DNA from: Micromonospora zingiberis
GTDB taxonomy: Bacteria; Actinomycetota; Actinomycetes; Mycobacteriales; Micromonosporaceae
DNA length: 64,000 nucleotides
Direction of reading: 5' to 3'
NCBI RefSeq assembly: GCF_004331455.1
Contig: NZ_SJJR01000003.1
Span: 310,001-374,000 of the forward strand
Position numbers and translations under genes: made by a program
In this document: one piece after another, positions 16,161-24,691 of the stretch
How positions within the stretch are numbered: position 1 is the stretch's first letter
How the letters are laid out: every line of letters starts with the position of its first letter
Notes under the pieces: model-generated
Databases searched by the model: none
Told to the model about the DNA's origin: nothing
The model's input: the letters and a program-made list of their open reading frames with translations, nothing else

Positions 16161-17162
16161 GGAACCTCCCTTCCGCTTGCCCTCCGGTGGCCGGGCGCTG
16201 GAGCCGAGCCGGCGGATGATCAGTACGTTGATCGCCGCGACGATGGCGATCAGGGCGAAGAGCAGCCAGGCCACCGCCGAGCCGTAGCCGAAGTTGTAGT
16301 AGGGCGCGAAGGCGTTCTCGAACATGTACATGGTCATCGTCTGCGACTCGCGCATCGGCCCGCCCCGGATCGCGTTGGTGCCGGAGTGGAACAGCCGGGG
16401 CTCGGTGAACAGTTGGAGCCCGCCGATGGTGGAGATGATGACGCAGAAGATGATCGTCGGCTTGAGCAGCGGCACGGTGACCGACCAGAACTGCCGGGCC
16501 CGGTTCGCGCCGTCGATGGCGGCGGCCTCGTACAGGTCGCGGGGGATGGCCTGCATGGCGGCCAGGAAGATCAGGGCGTTGTAGCCGGTCCATCGCCAGT
16601 CGACCATGGCCGAGATGGCCACCCAGGAGGCGAGGCGGTTGGATTTCCACTCGATCCCGTCGACGCCGACCAGGTCGAGCATCCAGTTGATCATGCCGAA
16701 CTCGCGGCCGAACAGCACCCCGAACACGATCGCCACGGCCGCGGTCGACGTGACGTTGGGTACCAGCACCGCCATCCGCCAGCCGGTCCGGAACCGTAGC
16801 TGCCGGTTGAGCAGGTTGGCCAGCCAGAGCGCCAGGAGCAGCTGCGGCACCGTACTGATCAGGAAGATGCCGAGGGTGTTGACCACCGAGTGCCAGAAGT
16901 CGCTGTCGGCAAGCAGTTGGGTGTAGTTGTCCGCGCCGATGAAGGCGGGATCGCTGCCGAGCAGGTCCCAGTCGTGCAGCGAAACCCAGAAGGTGTACGC
17001 GAGCGGCCAGGCCCCGAAGATCACGAAGATCACGAAGAACGGGGCGATGTAGAGGTAGGGCGAGTACTTCGCGTCGATCCGGCTGAGCCGGCCGGCCTGC
17101 GACGGACGGGGCCGGCCCGGCGTCGGTGTGGTCGGCCCTCGCGCGTCGAGCTGCAACGCCAT
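16155..17162 (-). CDS. cebF: ABC sugar permease, CebF-like (MalF type)
   Basis: This 335-residue permease starts at ATG 17162 behind a strong SD (aaaggag). A short basic N-terminus leads to six membrane segments and the EAA loop EAAAIDGANRARQFWSVTVP. It is the partner of CebG. A large hairpin lies between this gene and the binding-protein gene. The upstream frame to 17219 is not needed. Confidence 0.85.
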   Translation of the reverse strand: MALQLDARGPTTPTPGRPRPSQAGRLSRIDAKYSPYLYIAPFFVIFVIFGAWPLAYTFWVSLHDWDLLGSDPAFIGADNYTQLLADSDFWHSVVNTLGIFLISTVPQLLLALWLANLLNRQLRFRTGWRMAVLVPNVTSTAAVAIVFGVLFGREFGMINWMLDLVGVDGIEWKSNRLASWVAISAMVDWRWTGYNALIFLAAMQAIPRDLYEAAAIDGANRARQFWSVTVPLLKPTIIFCVIISTIGGLQLFTEPRLFHSGTNAIRGGPMRESQTMTMYMFENAFAPYYNFGYGSAVAWLLFALIAIVAAINVLIIRRLGSSARPPEGKRKGGSR

Positions 17163-17183
17163 GACCCGTTGACTCCTTTCCAC

Positions 17184-17263
17184 GCCCCCGCCCCGCGCCG
17201 ATCCAGGGCCGGTCGTCACGCGTACGTGGCGAGCGAGGCGGGCCTGGATCGGCGGCGGGGGTG
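17184..17263 (-). promoter_or_regulatory. intra-operon hairpin between binding-protein and permease genes
   Basis: Arms 17196-17207 (cgccgatccagg) and 17243-17254 are perfectly complementary over 12 bp, with further C-rich/G-rich pairing outside. It sits in the 117-bp gap after cebE. Such hairpins in sugar ABC operons often stabilise or partly terminate the transcript, so that the binding protein is made in excess of the permeases. Confidence 0.6.
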
Positions 17264-17279
17264 GAGGCCGTCGGGCCGG

Positions 17280-18584
17280 TTACTTGGCGGCGGCCTTCTT
17301 GGCGTTGTTGACGGCGTCCTGCCAGCCCTGGTCAGGGCTGCGCTGGCCCAGCTCGACGGTGCGGACGGCGTTCTCGACCTCGGTGCGGACCGCCTGGTTC
17401 TTTGGGCCCATGTAGACCGGCTTCAGGGTCTTCGCGCCCGTACCGAAGATCTTCCCGACCGGCGCGTCCGAGAAGTACGCGTTGCTGGCCTCGGTGATCG
17501 CCGGGTCGTCCAGCGCCTGCGGCGACGACGGCAGCGGGCCCTTGGCCTTGAAGGCGCCGATGTGGCCCTGCGGGCTGGTCAGGAACTTGACCAGCTTGAT
17601 CGCCTCTTCCTGGTGCTTGCTCTGCGCCGGCACGGCCAGGTGCGAGCCGCCCCAGTTGCCACCGTCGCCGGGCACCCGGGCGATGTCCCACTTGCCCTTG
17701 GCCTCCGGCCCGGCATAGCCCTCGATCACCCCGGTCATCCAGGCCGGGCAGGCGATGGTGGCGAACTTGGCCTGCTTGAAGGCCGAGACCCACTCCTCCG
17801 ACCAGGAGCCGTACTTGCCGGAGAGGCCGGCGTTGATGATCTTCATCGTGGTGTCCCAGGCCTGCCTGACGGCCGGGTTGCTGTCCACCACCAGGTTCTC
17901 GCTGGTGTCGTAGTAGTGGTAGCCCGACGCGTTGCCGGCGGTCTGCAGGACGATGGTGTTGAACGTGTTGGTGGCCGCGTCCAGGAACGACGCCCCGGTG
18001 TTCTGCGCCTTGAACCGCTCACCGACCGCGATGTAGTCCTCCCAGGTCGGCCAGAGCTTGGAGACCTCTTCGCGGTCGGTCGGCAGCCCCGCCTTGGCGA
18101 ACAGGTCGGTGCGGTAGCAGATCGCCATGCCGCCGACGTCGGTGCCGAGCCCGATCAGCTTCTGACCGTCGGCGGTCAGCCCCTGGTTCCACTTCCACTC
18201 CAGGAAGTTGCCCTTGAGCCCGGCGGCGTCGTGGTCGAGCAGATTGACGAAGTTGTCCGGGTTGGCCTTGTACTCGACCATCAGACCTTCTTCGATGGCG
18301 ACGACGTCACCGGCGCCCTTGCCCGCGGCGAGCCACTGGGTCAGCTTCGGCGAGTACTCGTCGAGGTTGCCGCCGGTGCCCCGTTCGACGATCTTCACGC
18401 CGGGGTTGGCGTCCATGTACTCCTGGTAGAGCTGCTCGTAGCCGAACTGTCCGAAGACGTCGACGGTGAGCGTTATCTTGCCGTCGCTGGCGGCGTCGTC
18501 GCTGCCGCAGCCGCTGGTGACGAGTAGCGCGCCGGCGGCTGCCAGGGCGACCGCGGCGAGGCGGTGGCGCGGGAAAGTGGCCAT
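17280..18584 (-). CDS. cebE: sugar-binding lipoprotein, CebE-like
   Basis: This 434-residue solute-binding protein has a lipoprotein signal (basic MATFPRHR, hydrophobic 9-21, lipobox VTSGC with Cys26). A SBP_bac_1-type mature domain follows, with ITLTVDVFGQFGYEQLYQEY near its start. It is anchored outside the membrane and feeds the two permeases. Substrate specificity for cellobiose or cellotriose is inferred from the GH1 and CebR neighbours. The SD gagagggg lies upstream of ATG 18584. Confidence 0.85.
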   Translation of the reverse strand: MATFPRHRLAAVALAAAGALLVTSGCGSDDAASDGKITLTVDVFGQFGYEQLYQEYMDANPGVKIVERGTGGNLDEYSPKLTQWLAAGKGAGDVVAIEEGLMVEYKANPDNFVNLLDHDAAGLKGNFLEWKWNQGLTADGQKLIGLGTDVGGMAICYRTDLFAKAGLPTDREEVSKLWPTWEDYIAVGERFKAQNTGASFLDAATNTFNTIVLQTAGNASGYHYYDTSENLVVDSNPAVRQAWDTTMKIINAGLSGKYGSWSEEWVSAFKQAKFATIACPAWMTGVIEGYAGPEAKGKWDIARVPGDGGNWGGSHLAVPAQSKHQEEAIKLVKFLTSPQGHIGAFKAKGPLPSSPQALDDPAITEASNAYFSDAPVGKIFGTGAKTLKPVYMGPKNQAVRTEVENAVRTVELGQRSPDQGWQDAVNNAKKAAAK

Positions 18585-18628
18585 GGTCTGGCGACCCCTC
18601 TCAGGTGGGGTGGTGGTGGAATGAGTCT

Positions 18629-18686
18629 GAGAGCGCTCTCACGTAGCCTGCTGTCCCTGTCCGGCACGTGTCAAGAGAGCGCTCTC
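18629..18686 (-). promoter_or_regulatory. promoter with two identical CebR-type operators
   Basis: The palindrome GAGAGCGCTCTC occurs at 18629-18640 and 18675-18686, 46 bp apart. On the minus strand, TTGACA (18674-18669) and CAGGCT (18650-18645) form a -35/-10 pair with an 18-bp spacer. One operator abuts the -35 and the other covers the expected start point near 18638. This is a classical repression layout and matches CebR boxes remembered from Streptomyces. Confidence 0.8.
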
Positions 18687-18755
18687 TCGCCGCCGGTCAC
18701 AGAATGGCCACGAGCCGGCGTGAGGGACTCCGCGTCGGGGTCGCCGTTATGGCGA

Positions 18756-18790
18756 AATGGCGGTCACCGAGGTCCTCGGTAACCGCCATT
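18756..18790. terminator. near-perfect palindrome upstream of the ceb promoter
   Basis: Arms 18756-18772 (aatggcggtcaccgagg) and 18774-18790 match at 16 of 17 positions. It lies after the minus-strand gene 18848-19612 and before the ceb promoter, so it likely stops read-through into the ceb operon. Confidence 0.6.
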
Positions 18791-18847
18791 CGGCCGGAAC
18801 TCCGGGCGGGGGCAGGTCGACGCCGGGGGTGCCCGATGGGCGTGGGG

Positions 18848-19612
18848 TCAGCCGGTGCGTACCCCGTCGAGCAGGGTCGGGTCGCCGGCCACGGTCAGGG
18901 TCTCGAAGCTGACCCGTCCCCAGAGCGCCAGCAGCAGGTCGCTCGCCGTACCGCTGACCTGCACCCGGGCGTGGTGCTCGTCGTGGTCGAGGATGGTGCC
19001 GGTGTCCAGCAGGGCCACCCCCTCGCCGCGCAGCCGCAGGTACCACTCCTGCGCGGCGTCGGTCGCCACCAGGCGTACCACCCCGTGCCACTGTCCGGTC
19101 GCCGTCCGCCGGCCGGCCGGCAGCCAGGTGTCGAGCACCTCGCTGACCCCGTCGGCCGCGAGCTTGGCTTCGATCGGCTCACCGGCAGCGATGGCGAGCT
19201 GGGCGTCCCAGCGGTGCACCGCCGTCTCGTGTGCCATCCGGCGTGGCCAGAAGCCGGCCTTCTTCGGCTGGGGCGCCCAGTTCCAGGCCGGCGCCTCCGG
19301 GTCCAGGGTGTCGAAGAGGGTCATCAGGTCGTCGTACGCCTGCTGCCACTGCTGCGCGGCGGTGAGGCCCGGCGTGGGGTCGGGACGCACCGACCGGGGC
19401 TGCTCCGGTGGCGTGCTCTGGCCGGACCCGGCGACGTTGCGCACCCACTGGTAGACGCCGGTGAGGTGCAGGGCAAGGTCGGTCACCGTCCAACCGGGGC
19501 AGGACAGCACGGGTGTCTCGGGCGGGGCCTCGGCCACTGCGGCGGCGAACGCCGGGCCCTCCGCCCGGAGCGCGCCGATCCAGAAGTCCTTGGTGCCGTG
19601 CATTCTGCTCAT
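18848..19612 (-). CDS. maleylpyruvate isomerase-like / DinB-fold mycothiol-dependent family protein
   Basis: This 254-residue protein has the N-terminal helical domain typical of the actinobacterial TIGR03083-like family (CPGWTVTDLALHLTGVYQWV). It has metal-ligand-type histidines in HLTG and in RRMAHETAVHRWDAQ. A C-terminal SCP2-like domain (LLLALWGRVSF) follows. Members may use mycothiol as cofactor, which would fit the nearby mshA, but the substrate is unknown. ATG 19612 is chosen because ggagg lies six bases upstream. Confidence 0.7.
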   Translation of the reverse strand: MSRMHGTKDFWIGALRAEGPAFAAAVAEAPPETPVLSCPGWTVTDLALHLTGVYQWVRNVAGSGQSTPPEQPRSVRPDPTPGLTAAQQWQQAYDDLMTLFDTLDPEAPAWNWAPQPKKAGFWPRRMAHETAVHRWDAQLAIAAGEPIEAKLAADGVSEVLDTWLPAGRRTATGQWHGVVRLVATDAAQEWYLRLRGEGVALLDTGTILDHDEHHARVQVSGTASDLLLALWGRVSFETLTVAGDPTLLDGVRTG

Positions 19613-19682
19613 CGCCATCCTCCCGGGGGTGACCGGGCCACCAGTGGGTGCCACGGCTACCTCTCAGCCTAGGGTGAAAGAC

Positions 19683-20765
19683 GTGCCTGACGTCTACGCC
19701 CAGCCGACAGCCGCCACCGAACCCGCCAGCACGGACAAACTGGCGCAATACACCACATTATGCCTCGGTGGTCCGGCCGGAAGCATCGTCACCGCAACCA
19801 GTGCCGAAGAGATCGTCGCCCGGGTACGCGAGGCGAAAGAGCAGGTCCTTCTGCTCGCCGGGGGCAGCAACGTGGTGATCGGCGACGCCGGCTTTCCCGG
19901 CACCGTGGTCCTCGTCCGCTCCCGGGGCCTGCGGGTGCTGGCCGAAAACGAGCAGACCGTGACCATCCGCGTCGAGGCCGGCGAACCGTGGGACGACCTG
20001 GTCGCCGCGACGGTGCACAACGGCTGGTCCGGGTTGGAGTGTCTCTCCGGCATCCCCGGCTCGACCGGCGCCACCCCGATCCAGAACGTCGGGGCGTACG
20101 GGCAGGAGGTCGCCGAAACCATCGTCGGCGTGCAGGTGTACGACCGCGTCGCCGGGACGGTGACCGAGGTCGCCGCCGCCGACTGCGGTTTCGCCTACCG
20201 GGCCAGCATCTTCAAGTACAGCGAGCGCTGGGTGGTGCTCGCGGTCGACTTCCGGCTGGCCCGCTCGCCGCTGTCCGGCCCGGTCCGGTACGCCGAACTG
20301 GCGCGGGCGCTCGGCGTCGAGGTCGGTGACCGGGTGCCGCTGGCGCAGGCGCGGGCCACCGTGCTCGGGCTGCGGGCGGGCAAGGGAATGGTGCTGGACG
20401 CGGCGGACCCGGACACCCGTTCGGTCGGCTCCTTCTTCACCAACCCGGTGCTGGACGGTGCGGGGTACGAGGTGCTGCGGCAGCGCGCCGCCGACATCGG
20501 CGAGCCGCCATCCTGGCCAACCGCCGGCGACCAGGTCAAGGTCAGCGCCGCCTGGTTGATCGACAAGGCCGGCTTCGGCAAGGGCCACCCCGGTCCCGAC
20601 GGCGTCGCCATCTCCACCAAGCACACCCTCGCCCTCACCAACCAGACCGGCACCGCCACCACCGAGTCCCTGCTCACCCTGGCCCGCGAGATCCGCGACG
20701 GCGTCCACTCCCGCTTCGCCGTCCCCCTCCACCCCGAACCCGTCCTAATCAACTGCACCCTCTAA
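19683..20765 (+). CDS. murB: UDP-N-acetylenolpyruvoylglucosamine reductase
   Basis: MurB reduces the enolpyruvyl group to make UDP-MurNAc in peptidoglycan synthesis. The 360-residue protein shows the FAD-binding start TTLCLGGPA, LLAGGSNVVIGD, the region GIPGSTGATPIQNVGAYGQE, the catalytic serine segment SVGSFFTNPV and the C-terminal glutamate in HPEPVLIN. The start is GTG 19683 with ggtgaaag just upstream. It is divergent from the gene at 18848-19612. Confidence 0.95.
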   Translation: MPDVYAQPTAATEPASTDKLAQYTTLCLGGPAGSIVTATSAEEIVARVREAKEQVLLLAGGSNVVIGDAGFPGTVVLVRSRGLRVLAENEQTVTIRVEAGEPWDDLVAATVHNGWSGLECLSGIPGSTGATPIQNVGAYGQEVAETIVGVQVYDRVAGTVTEVAAADCGFAYRASIFKYSERWVVLAVDFRLARSPLSGPVRYAELARALGVEVGDRVPLAQARATVLGLRAGKGMVLDAADPDTRSVGSFFTNPVLDGAGYEVLRQRAADIGEPPSWPTAGDQVKVSAAWLIDKAGFGKGHPGPDGVAISTKHTLALTNQTGTATTESLLTLAREIRDGVHSRFAVPLHPEPVLINCTL

Positions 20766-20943
20766 CCCCACCCCCCACCCACGCCACCCCACCCCACCCC
20801 CACCCCCCGGCCTCAGGCGTTGATCAAGAGGTTTGCGTCGGGCGCAGGGGCGCGCCGCGACGCAAACCTCTTGATCAACCACGCGGGGGTGGGCGGTGGG
20901 GAGAGTGGGGGGTGGGGGTGGGGGTGGGGGTGGGGGCGATGGT
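20766..20943. terminator. 22-bp palindrome with C-rich left and G-rich right flanks
   Basis: Arms 20819-20840 and 20858-20879 (starting gttgatcaagaggtttgcg) pair perfectly over 22 bp with a 17-base loop. The + strand is almost only C and A at 20766-20810 and G-rich at 20881-20943. Both convergent transcripts (murB and the methyltransferase) therefore end in C-rich, G-poor RNA. The methyltransferase stop codon (20875-20877) lies inside the right arm. Confidence 0.7.
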
Positions 20944-21720
20944 GGGCCAGGGGAGGGTGAGTTCGCCCTGGCGCCAGCGGCGGGGGCGGTGGAGGATGGG
21001 CCAGCCCTGGGCATGGAGCGTGGTCACGGTTTTCAGCCAGCGCTGACGGGGGCCGTAGGGGGCGTACCCGGCGGCGGCGTGCCAGGCGTCGGTCAGCGCG
21101 CGGATCAGGTCGTGGATGGGTTCACCGGGGACGTTGCGGTGGATCAGTGCCTTGGGTAGGCGCTCGGCAAGCTCCGCCGGGGTCTGCATGGTGGCCAGCC
21201 GGGCGGCCAGGGTCAGCGAGCGCGGGCCAGTGGCGTCGAGCAGCACCCAACTGGCGAGGCGGCCCAACTCGTCGCAGGTGCCCTCGACCAGCAGCCCGCC
21301 GGGCGCCAACTGCCCGGTGACGGTGGCCCAGGCGCCGACCACCTCGCTCTCGTCGTACTGCCGCAGCACGTTGAACGCGCGCACCAGGGCGGGTCGGAGG
21401 CCGGCCAGTTCGAAGCCGCCCCGGGCGAAGGTCAGCCCGGGCGGATCGGCGGAGAACTGGGCGTCGGCGACGCGGACCGGATCGATCTCCAGCCCCACCA
21501 CCCGTACGTCGGCGCGTACCCCCGTGGCCAGCCGGGCGCGAAGTTCCACGGCGGTCACCGGGCTCGCGCCGTATCCGAGGTCGACCACCAGCGGATCCGA
21601 CGCGGCGCGCAGCGCGTCGCCGCAGGTCTCGACGATCCAGTTGTCCACCCGCCGGAGCCGGTTGGGATTGGTGGTGCCCCGGGTGACCACCCCGAGCGGC
21701 CGGGACGCCCACGTCGCCAT
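20875..21720 (-). CDS. SAM-dependent methyltransferase-like protein
   Basis: This 281-residue protein starts at ATG 21720 with gagg upstream. The motif VVDLGYGASPVTAVEL is a class I SAM-binding site, with an acidic residue at VVGLEIDP; family proteins are annotated only as class I methyltransferase. The last 20 or so residues are a Pro/Thr/His tail (PTPTPTPTPHSPHRPPPRG) encoded by the G-rich repeat and the palindrome, so the native C-terminus has probably been extended. The gene follows the SDR by 11 bp. Confidence 0.75.
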   Translation of the reverse strand: MATWASRPLGVVTRGTTNPNRLRRVDNWIVETCGDALRAASDPLVVDLGYGASPVTAVELRARLATGVRADVRVVGLEIDPVRVADAQFSADPPGLTFARGGFELAGLRPALVRAFNVLRQYDESEVVGAWATVTGQLAPGGLLVEGTCDELGRLASWVLLDATGPRSLTLAARLATMQTPAELAERLPKALIHRNVPGEPIHDLIRALTDAWHAAAGYAPYGPRQRWLKTVTTLHAQGWPILHRPRRWRQGELTLPWPTIAPTPTPTPTPHSPHRPPPRG

Positions 21721-21731
21721 GGCCGCGTTCC

Positions 21732-22502
21732 TCAGACTCCGCTCGCCCGGTGCACCTTGTGCTGGGCGGCCTGGGCCAGCGGGCGGACGACGAGACGGTC
21801 CACGTTGACGTGCTGCGGCCGGGTGGCGCACCAGGCGATGCAGTCGGCGACGTCCTCGGCGAGCAGTGGCTCGGCGACTCCGGCGTACACGGCCTGCGCG
21901 CGGTCGGCGTCTCCGCCGAAGCGGATCAGCGCGAACTCGTCGGTCTTCACCATGCCCGGGTCGATCTCGATCACCCGCACCGGACGGCCGCACAACTCCA
22001 GCCGCAAGGTGCCGGCGATCGCGGTCTGGGCGTGCTTGGCGGCGGTGTAGCCGCCACCGCCCTCGTAGACGGTGAAGCCCGCCGTCGACGAGACGATGAC
22101 GATGGTCCCGGCGCCGGAGGACTCCAGCGCGGGCAGCAGCGCCTGGGTGACCCGCAGGGTGCCCAGCACGTTGACGTCGTACATCCATTGCCAGTCGCCG
22201 ACCGCGCCGGCTTCCACCGGATCCATCCCACGGGCCCCACCGGCGTTGTTGACCAGGAGGGTGACCGGCCCGGGCGCCTGCTGCGCGGCCCGCGCGAGCG
22301 CCGCCACCGACTCGTCGGAGGTGACGTCGCAGGAGACCGCGGTGGCGGCGCCGCCGTCGGCGGTGATCTCGGCGATCAGCTGGGCCAGCCGGTCGGTACG
22401 CCGGGCCGCGGCCAGGACGTGGAAGCCCTCGCTGGCGAGTCGGCGGGCGGTGGCAGCGCCGATACCGCTGGATGCCCCGGTGACGATGGCGACACGACTC
22501 AT
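21732..22502 (-). CDS. short-chain dehydrogenase/reductase
   Basis: This is a classical SDR of 256 residues with TGASSGIG at 8-15, NNAG near 92, a catalytic serine in VIVSSTAG and Tyr-x3-Lys in YTAAK. It is located like Rv0484c next to mshA. Substrate is unknown. It is probably co-transcribed with the methyltransferase and divergent from mshA. Confidence 0.85.
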   Translation of the reverse strand: MSRVAIVTGASSGIGAATARRLASEGFHVLAAARRTDRLAQLIAEITADGGAATAVSCDVTSDESVAALARAAQQAPGPVTLLVNNAGGARGMDPVEAGAVGDWQWMYDVNVLGTLRVTQALLPALESSGAGTIVIVSSTAGFTVYEGGGGYTAAKHAQTAIAGTLRLELCGRPVRVIEIDPGMVKTDEFALIRFGGDADRAQAVYAGVAEPLLAEDVADCIAWCATRPQHVNVDRLVVRPLAQAAQHKVHRASGV

Positions 22503-22602
22503 CTGGCCATTCTCGCCCCTGCCCCGAGGGCTACGGGGCCGCCCCCGTGATGAAGTCGATCACGCCTGCGGGTCCGGACGACGTATTACCAGCCGCCTAT
22601 CG

Positions 22603-22628
22603 GGAAGATGACATTCGGCGCGGAGGTT
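22603..22628 (+). promoter_or_regulatory. candidate SigR-type promoter of mshA
   Basis: GGAAG (22603-22607) is followed after 18 bases by GTT (22626-22628), one mismatch from the thiol-stress SigR/SigH consensus GGAAT-N18/19-GTT as I recall it. The expected start point is about 50 bp before the mshA GTG. mshA is a known SigR target in Streptomyces, which supports the reading. Confidence 0.45.
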
Positions 22629-22686
22629 GACGCGAGAGGCACGCGGGTCGTGCAGGACGGCATCAACCCTGGCAAAGGGAGCAGAA

Positions 22687-24033
22687 GTGGCGGAATTGCA
22701 CATCGGTGTCGGTCGTCAGCGAGGCGCCCTGCCGTGGCCGCGGCCACGGCGGATCGCGACGCTCTCGGTGCACACTTCTCCGCTGCACCAGCCCGGCACC
22801 GGGGACGCGGGTGGCATGAACGTCTACATCCTGGAGGTCGCCCGGCGGCTGGCCGAGGCCGACGTCGAGGTGGAGATCTTCACCCGGGCCACCTCGGGTG
22901 ATCTCCCGCCGGTGGTGGAGATCGTCCCCGGGGTGCACGTCCGGCACGTGATGGCCGGCCCGTTGGAAGGGCTGACCAAGGAGGAGTTGCCCGGCCAGCT
23001 CTGCGCCTTCACCGCTGGCGTGCTGCGCGCCGAGGCGTCCCGCCCGCCGGGCCACTACGACCTCATCCACTCCCACTACTGGCTTTCCGGGCAGGTCGGC
23101 TGGCTGGCCAAGGACCGTTGGGGGGTGCCGCTGGTGCACAGCGCGCACACCCTGGCCAAGGTGAAGAACGCGCAGCTCGCCGCCGGGGACCGGCCGGAAC
23201 CCAAGGCCCGCGTCATCGGCGAGGAGCAGGTCGTCGCCGAGGCCGACCGGCTGGTCGCGAACACCCGGGTCGAGGCGGGCGACCTGATCGAACGGTACGA
23301 CGCCGACCCGACCCGGGTCGCGGTGGTCGAGCCCGGGGTCGACCTGGACCGGTTCTGCCCGCCGCCCGGCGACCGGGACGCCGCGACCAACGCGGCTCGG
23401 GCCCAACTGGGCCTGCCCACCACCGGTTACCTGGTCGCCTTCGTCGGACGCATCCAGCCGCTGAAGGCCCCGGACGTGCTGATCCGCGCGATCGCCGCGC
23501 TGCGCCAGCGGGATCCCGTGCTGGCCCGCGAGGTCTCCGTGGTGATCTGCGGTGGCCCCAGCGGCAGCGGGCTGGACCGGCCCACCGCCCTGATCGAGTT
23601 GGCCGCCTCGCTCGGCGTGGCCGACCGGGTGCACTTCCTGCCGCCGCGTACCGGCACCGAGCTGCCCCTGCTGTACCAGGCGGCCGACCTGGTCGCGGTG
23701 CCGTCGTACAACGAATCCTTCGGCCTGGTCGCACTGGAGGCCCAGGCCTGCGGTACGCCGGTGGTGGCCGCCGCCGTGGGTGGTCTGGTGACCGCGGTGC
23801 GGGACCAGGTCAGCGGGGTGCTGGTGCGCGGCCACGACCCGGTCGACTGGGCGCGCACCCTGGCCCGTCTGCTGCCCGACCGAGCCCGCCGGGCCGAGCT
23901 GTCGATCGGCGCCGCCCAGCATGCCCGCAACTTCTCCTGGCACCGCACGGCCGACGCCCTGCTCGCCGTGTACGGCGAGGCGATCGTCGCCCACCGCGCC
24001 CGCCTGACCTCCGAACTCGCCGCCTTCCGGTGA
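22687..24033 (+). CDS. mshA: D-inositol-3-phosphate glycosyltransferase (mycothiol biosynthesis)
   Basis: MshA transfers GlcNAc from UDP-GlcNAc to inositol 3-phosphate, the first step of mycothiol synthesis. The 448-residue GT4 enzyme has the N-terminal loop [31 protein letters not shown], and the donor-site E-x7-E in ESFGLVALE. The start is GTG 22687 behind aaaggga; the open frame further upstream has no SD. The neighbours SDR and ybjN keep the M. tuberculosis order. Confidence 0.95.
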   Translation: MAELHIGVGRQRGALPWPRPRRIATLSVHTSPLHQPGTGDAGGMNVYILEVARRLAEADVEVEIFTRATSGDLPPVVEIVPGVHVRHVMAGPLEGLTKEELPGQLCAFTAGVLRAEASRPPGHYDLIHSHYWLSGQVGWLAKDRWGVPLVHSAHTLAKVKNAQLAAGDRPEPKARVIGEEQVVAEADRLVANTRVEAGDLIERYDADPTRVAVVEPGVDLDRFCPPPGDRDAATNAARAQLGLPTTGYLVAFVGRIQPLKAPDVLIRAIAALRQRDPVLAREVSVVICGGPSGSGLDRPTALIELAASLGVADRVHFLPPRTGTELPLLYQAADLVAVPSYNESFGLVALEAQACGTPVVAAAVGGLVTAVRDQVSGVLVRGHDPVDWARTLARLLPDRARRAELSIGAAQHARNFSWHRTADALLAVYGEAIVAHRARLTSELAAFR

Positions 24034-24047
24034 CGACCGGCGGTGCT

Positions 24048-24104
24048 GAAAGGAAGGGCACCCTATTAACGCCTCGTGCATAGGAAGGGTCCCTTGCTAA
24101 CACC
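24048..24104 (+). repeat. interspersed 57-bp repeat, copy 1
   Basis: The sequence contains aaggaaggg, a central ttaacgcctcg and a closing gctaacacc. Over 52 aligned bases it differs at nine positions from the inverted copy at 30061-30117. Each half can fold as a short GC-rich hairpin. It lies 14 bp after the mshA stop. Confidence 0.75.
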
Positions 24105-24131
24105 TGGCTCGCCGCTAACACCTGGCTCGCC
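24096..24131 (+). repeat. 18-bp tandem duplication
   Basis: The unit gctaacacctggctcgcc occurs twice head to tail (24096-24113 and 24114-24131). It overlaps the end of the interspersed repeat and leads into the ybjN upstream region. Confidence 0.85.
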
Positions 24132-24172
24132 GCAGCCGGCAGCACCAGAGCGGCGGCCGTAGAGTTGATCCG

Positions 24173-24691
24173 ATGAGTGACCTGAATGCCCTGATCGAGT
24201 CGGTCTGTGCCGAGCGGGAACTGGCCTGCGAGTCGACCGGCCCGGGGTCGTACGCGGTAACCCTGCCCGGCACCCACAAGCTCAAGACGATCTGCAACCT
24301 GATCGTCGGCGAGCACGCGCTGCGGATCGAGGCGTTCGTGATGCGTCAGCCGGACGAGCGCCGCGAGGAACTCTGGGCCTGGCTACTGCGGCGCAACGCC
24401 CGGATGTACGCCGTGTCCTTCTCCGTCGACGCCGTCGGCGACATCTACCTCACCGGCCGGGTCAACCCGGCCGGCATCGACGCCGACGAACTGGACCGCC
24501 TCTTCGGTGCGGTGCTGAGCTACGCCGACGAGTCCTTCGACACCATGCTGGAGATCGGCTTCGGCAGTTCGATCCGACGAGAGTGGGAGTGGCGGGTCAA
24601 GCGGGGCGAATCCACCGCAAACCTCGCGGCCTTCGCACACCTCTTCGAACCATCGGCCGCACCCGAACCATCGGCCGCACCCCAGCCGTAG
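24173..24691 (+). CDS. YbjN domain-containing protein
   Basis: This 172-residue protein has a YbjN-like fold: TLPGTHKLKTICNLIVGEHALRIEAF and the helix RREELWAWLLRRNARMYAVSF, read as separate segments. The biochemical role is unknown; relatives are linked to stress or chaperone-like roles. Rv0487 has the same place after mshA. The last residues (EPSAAPEPSAAPQP) belong to a short repeat, and the reading frame seems cut short by a TAG. Confidence 0.75.
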   Translation: MSDLNALIESVCAERELACESTGPGSYAVTLPGTHKLKTICNLIVGEHALRIEAFVMRQPDERREELWAWLLRRNARMYAVSFSVDAVGDIYLTGRVNPAGIDADELDRLFGAVLSYADESFDTMLEIGFGSSIRREWEWRVKRGESTANLAAFAHLFEPSAAPEPSAAPQP

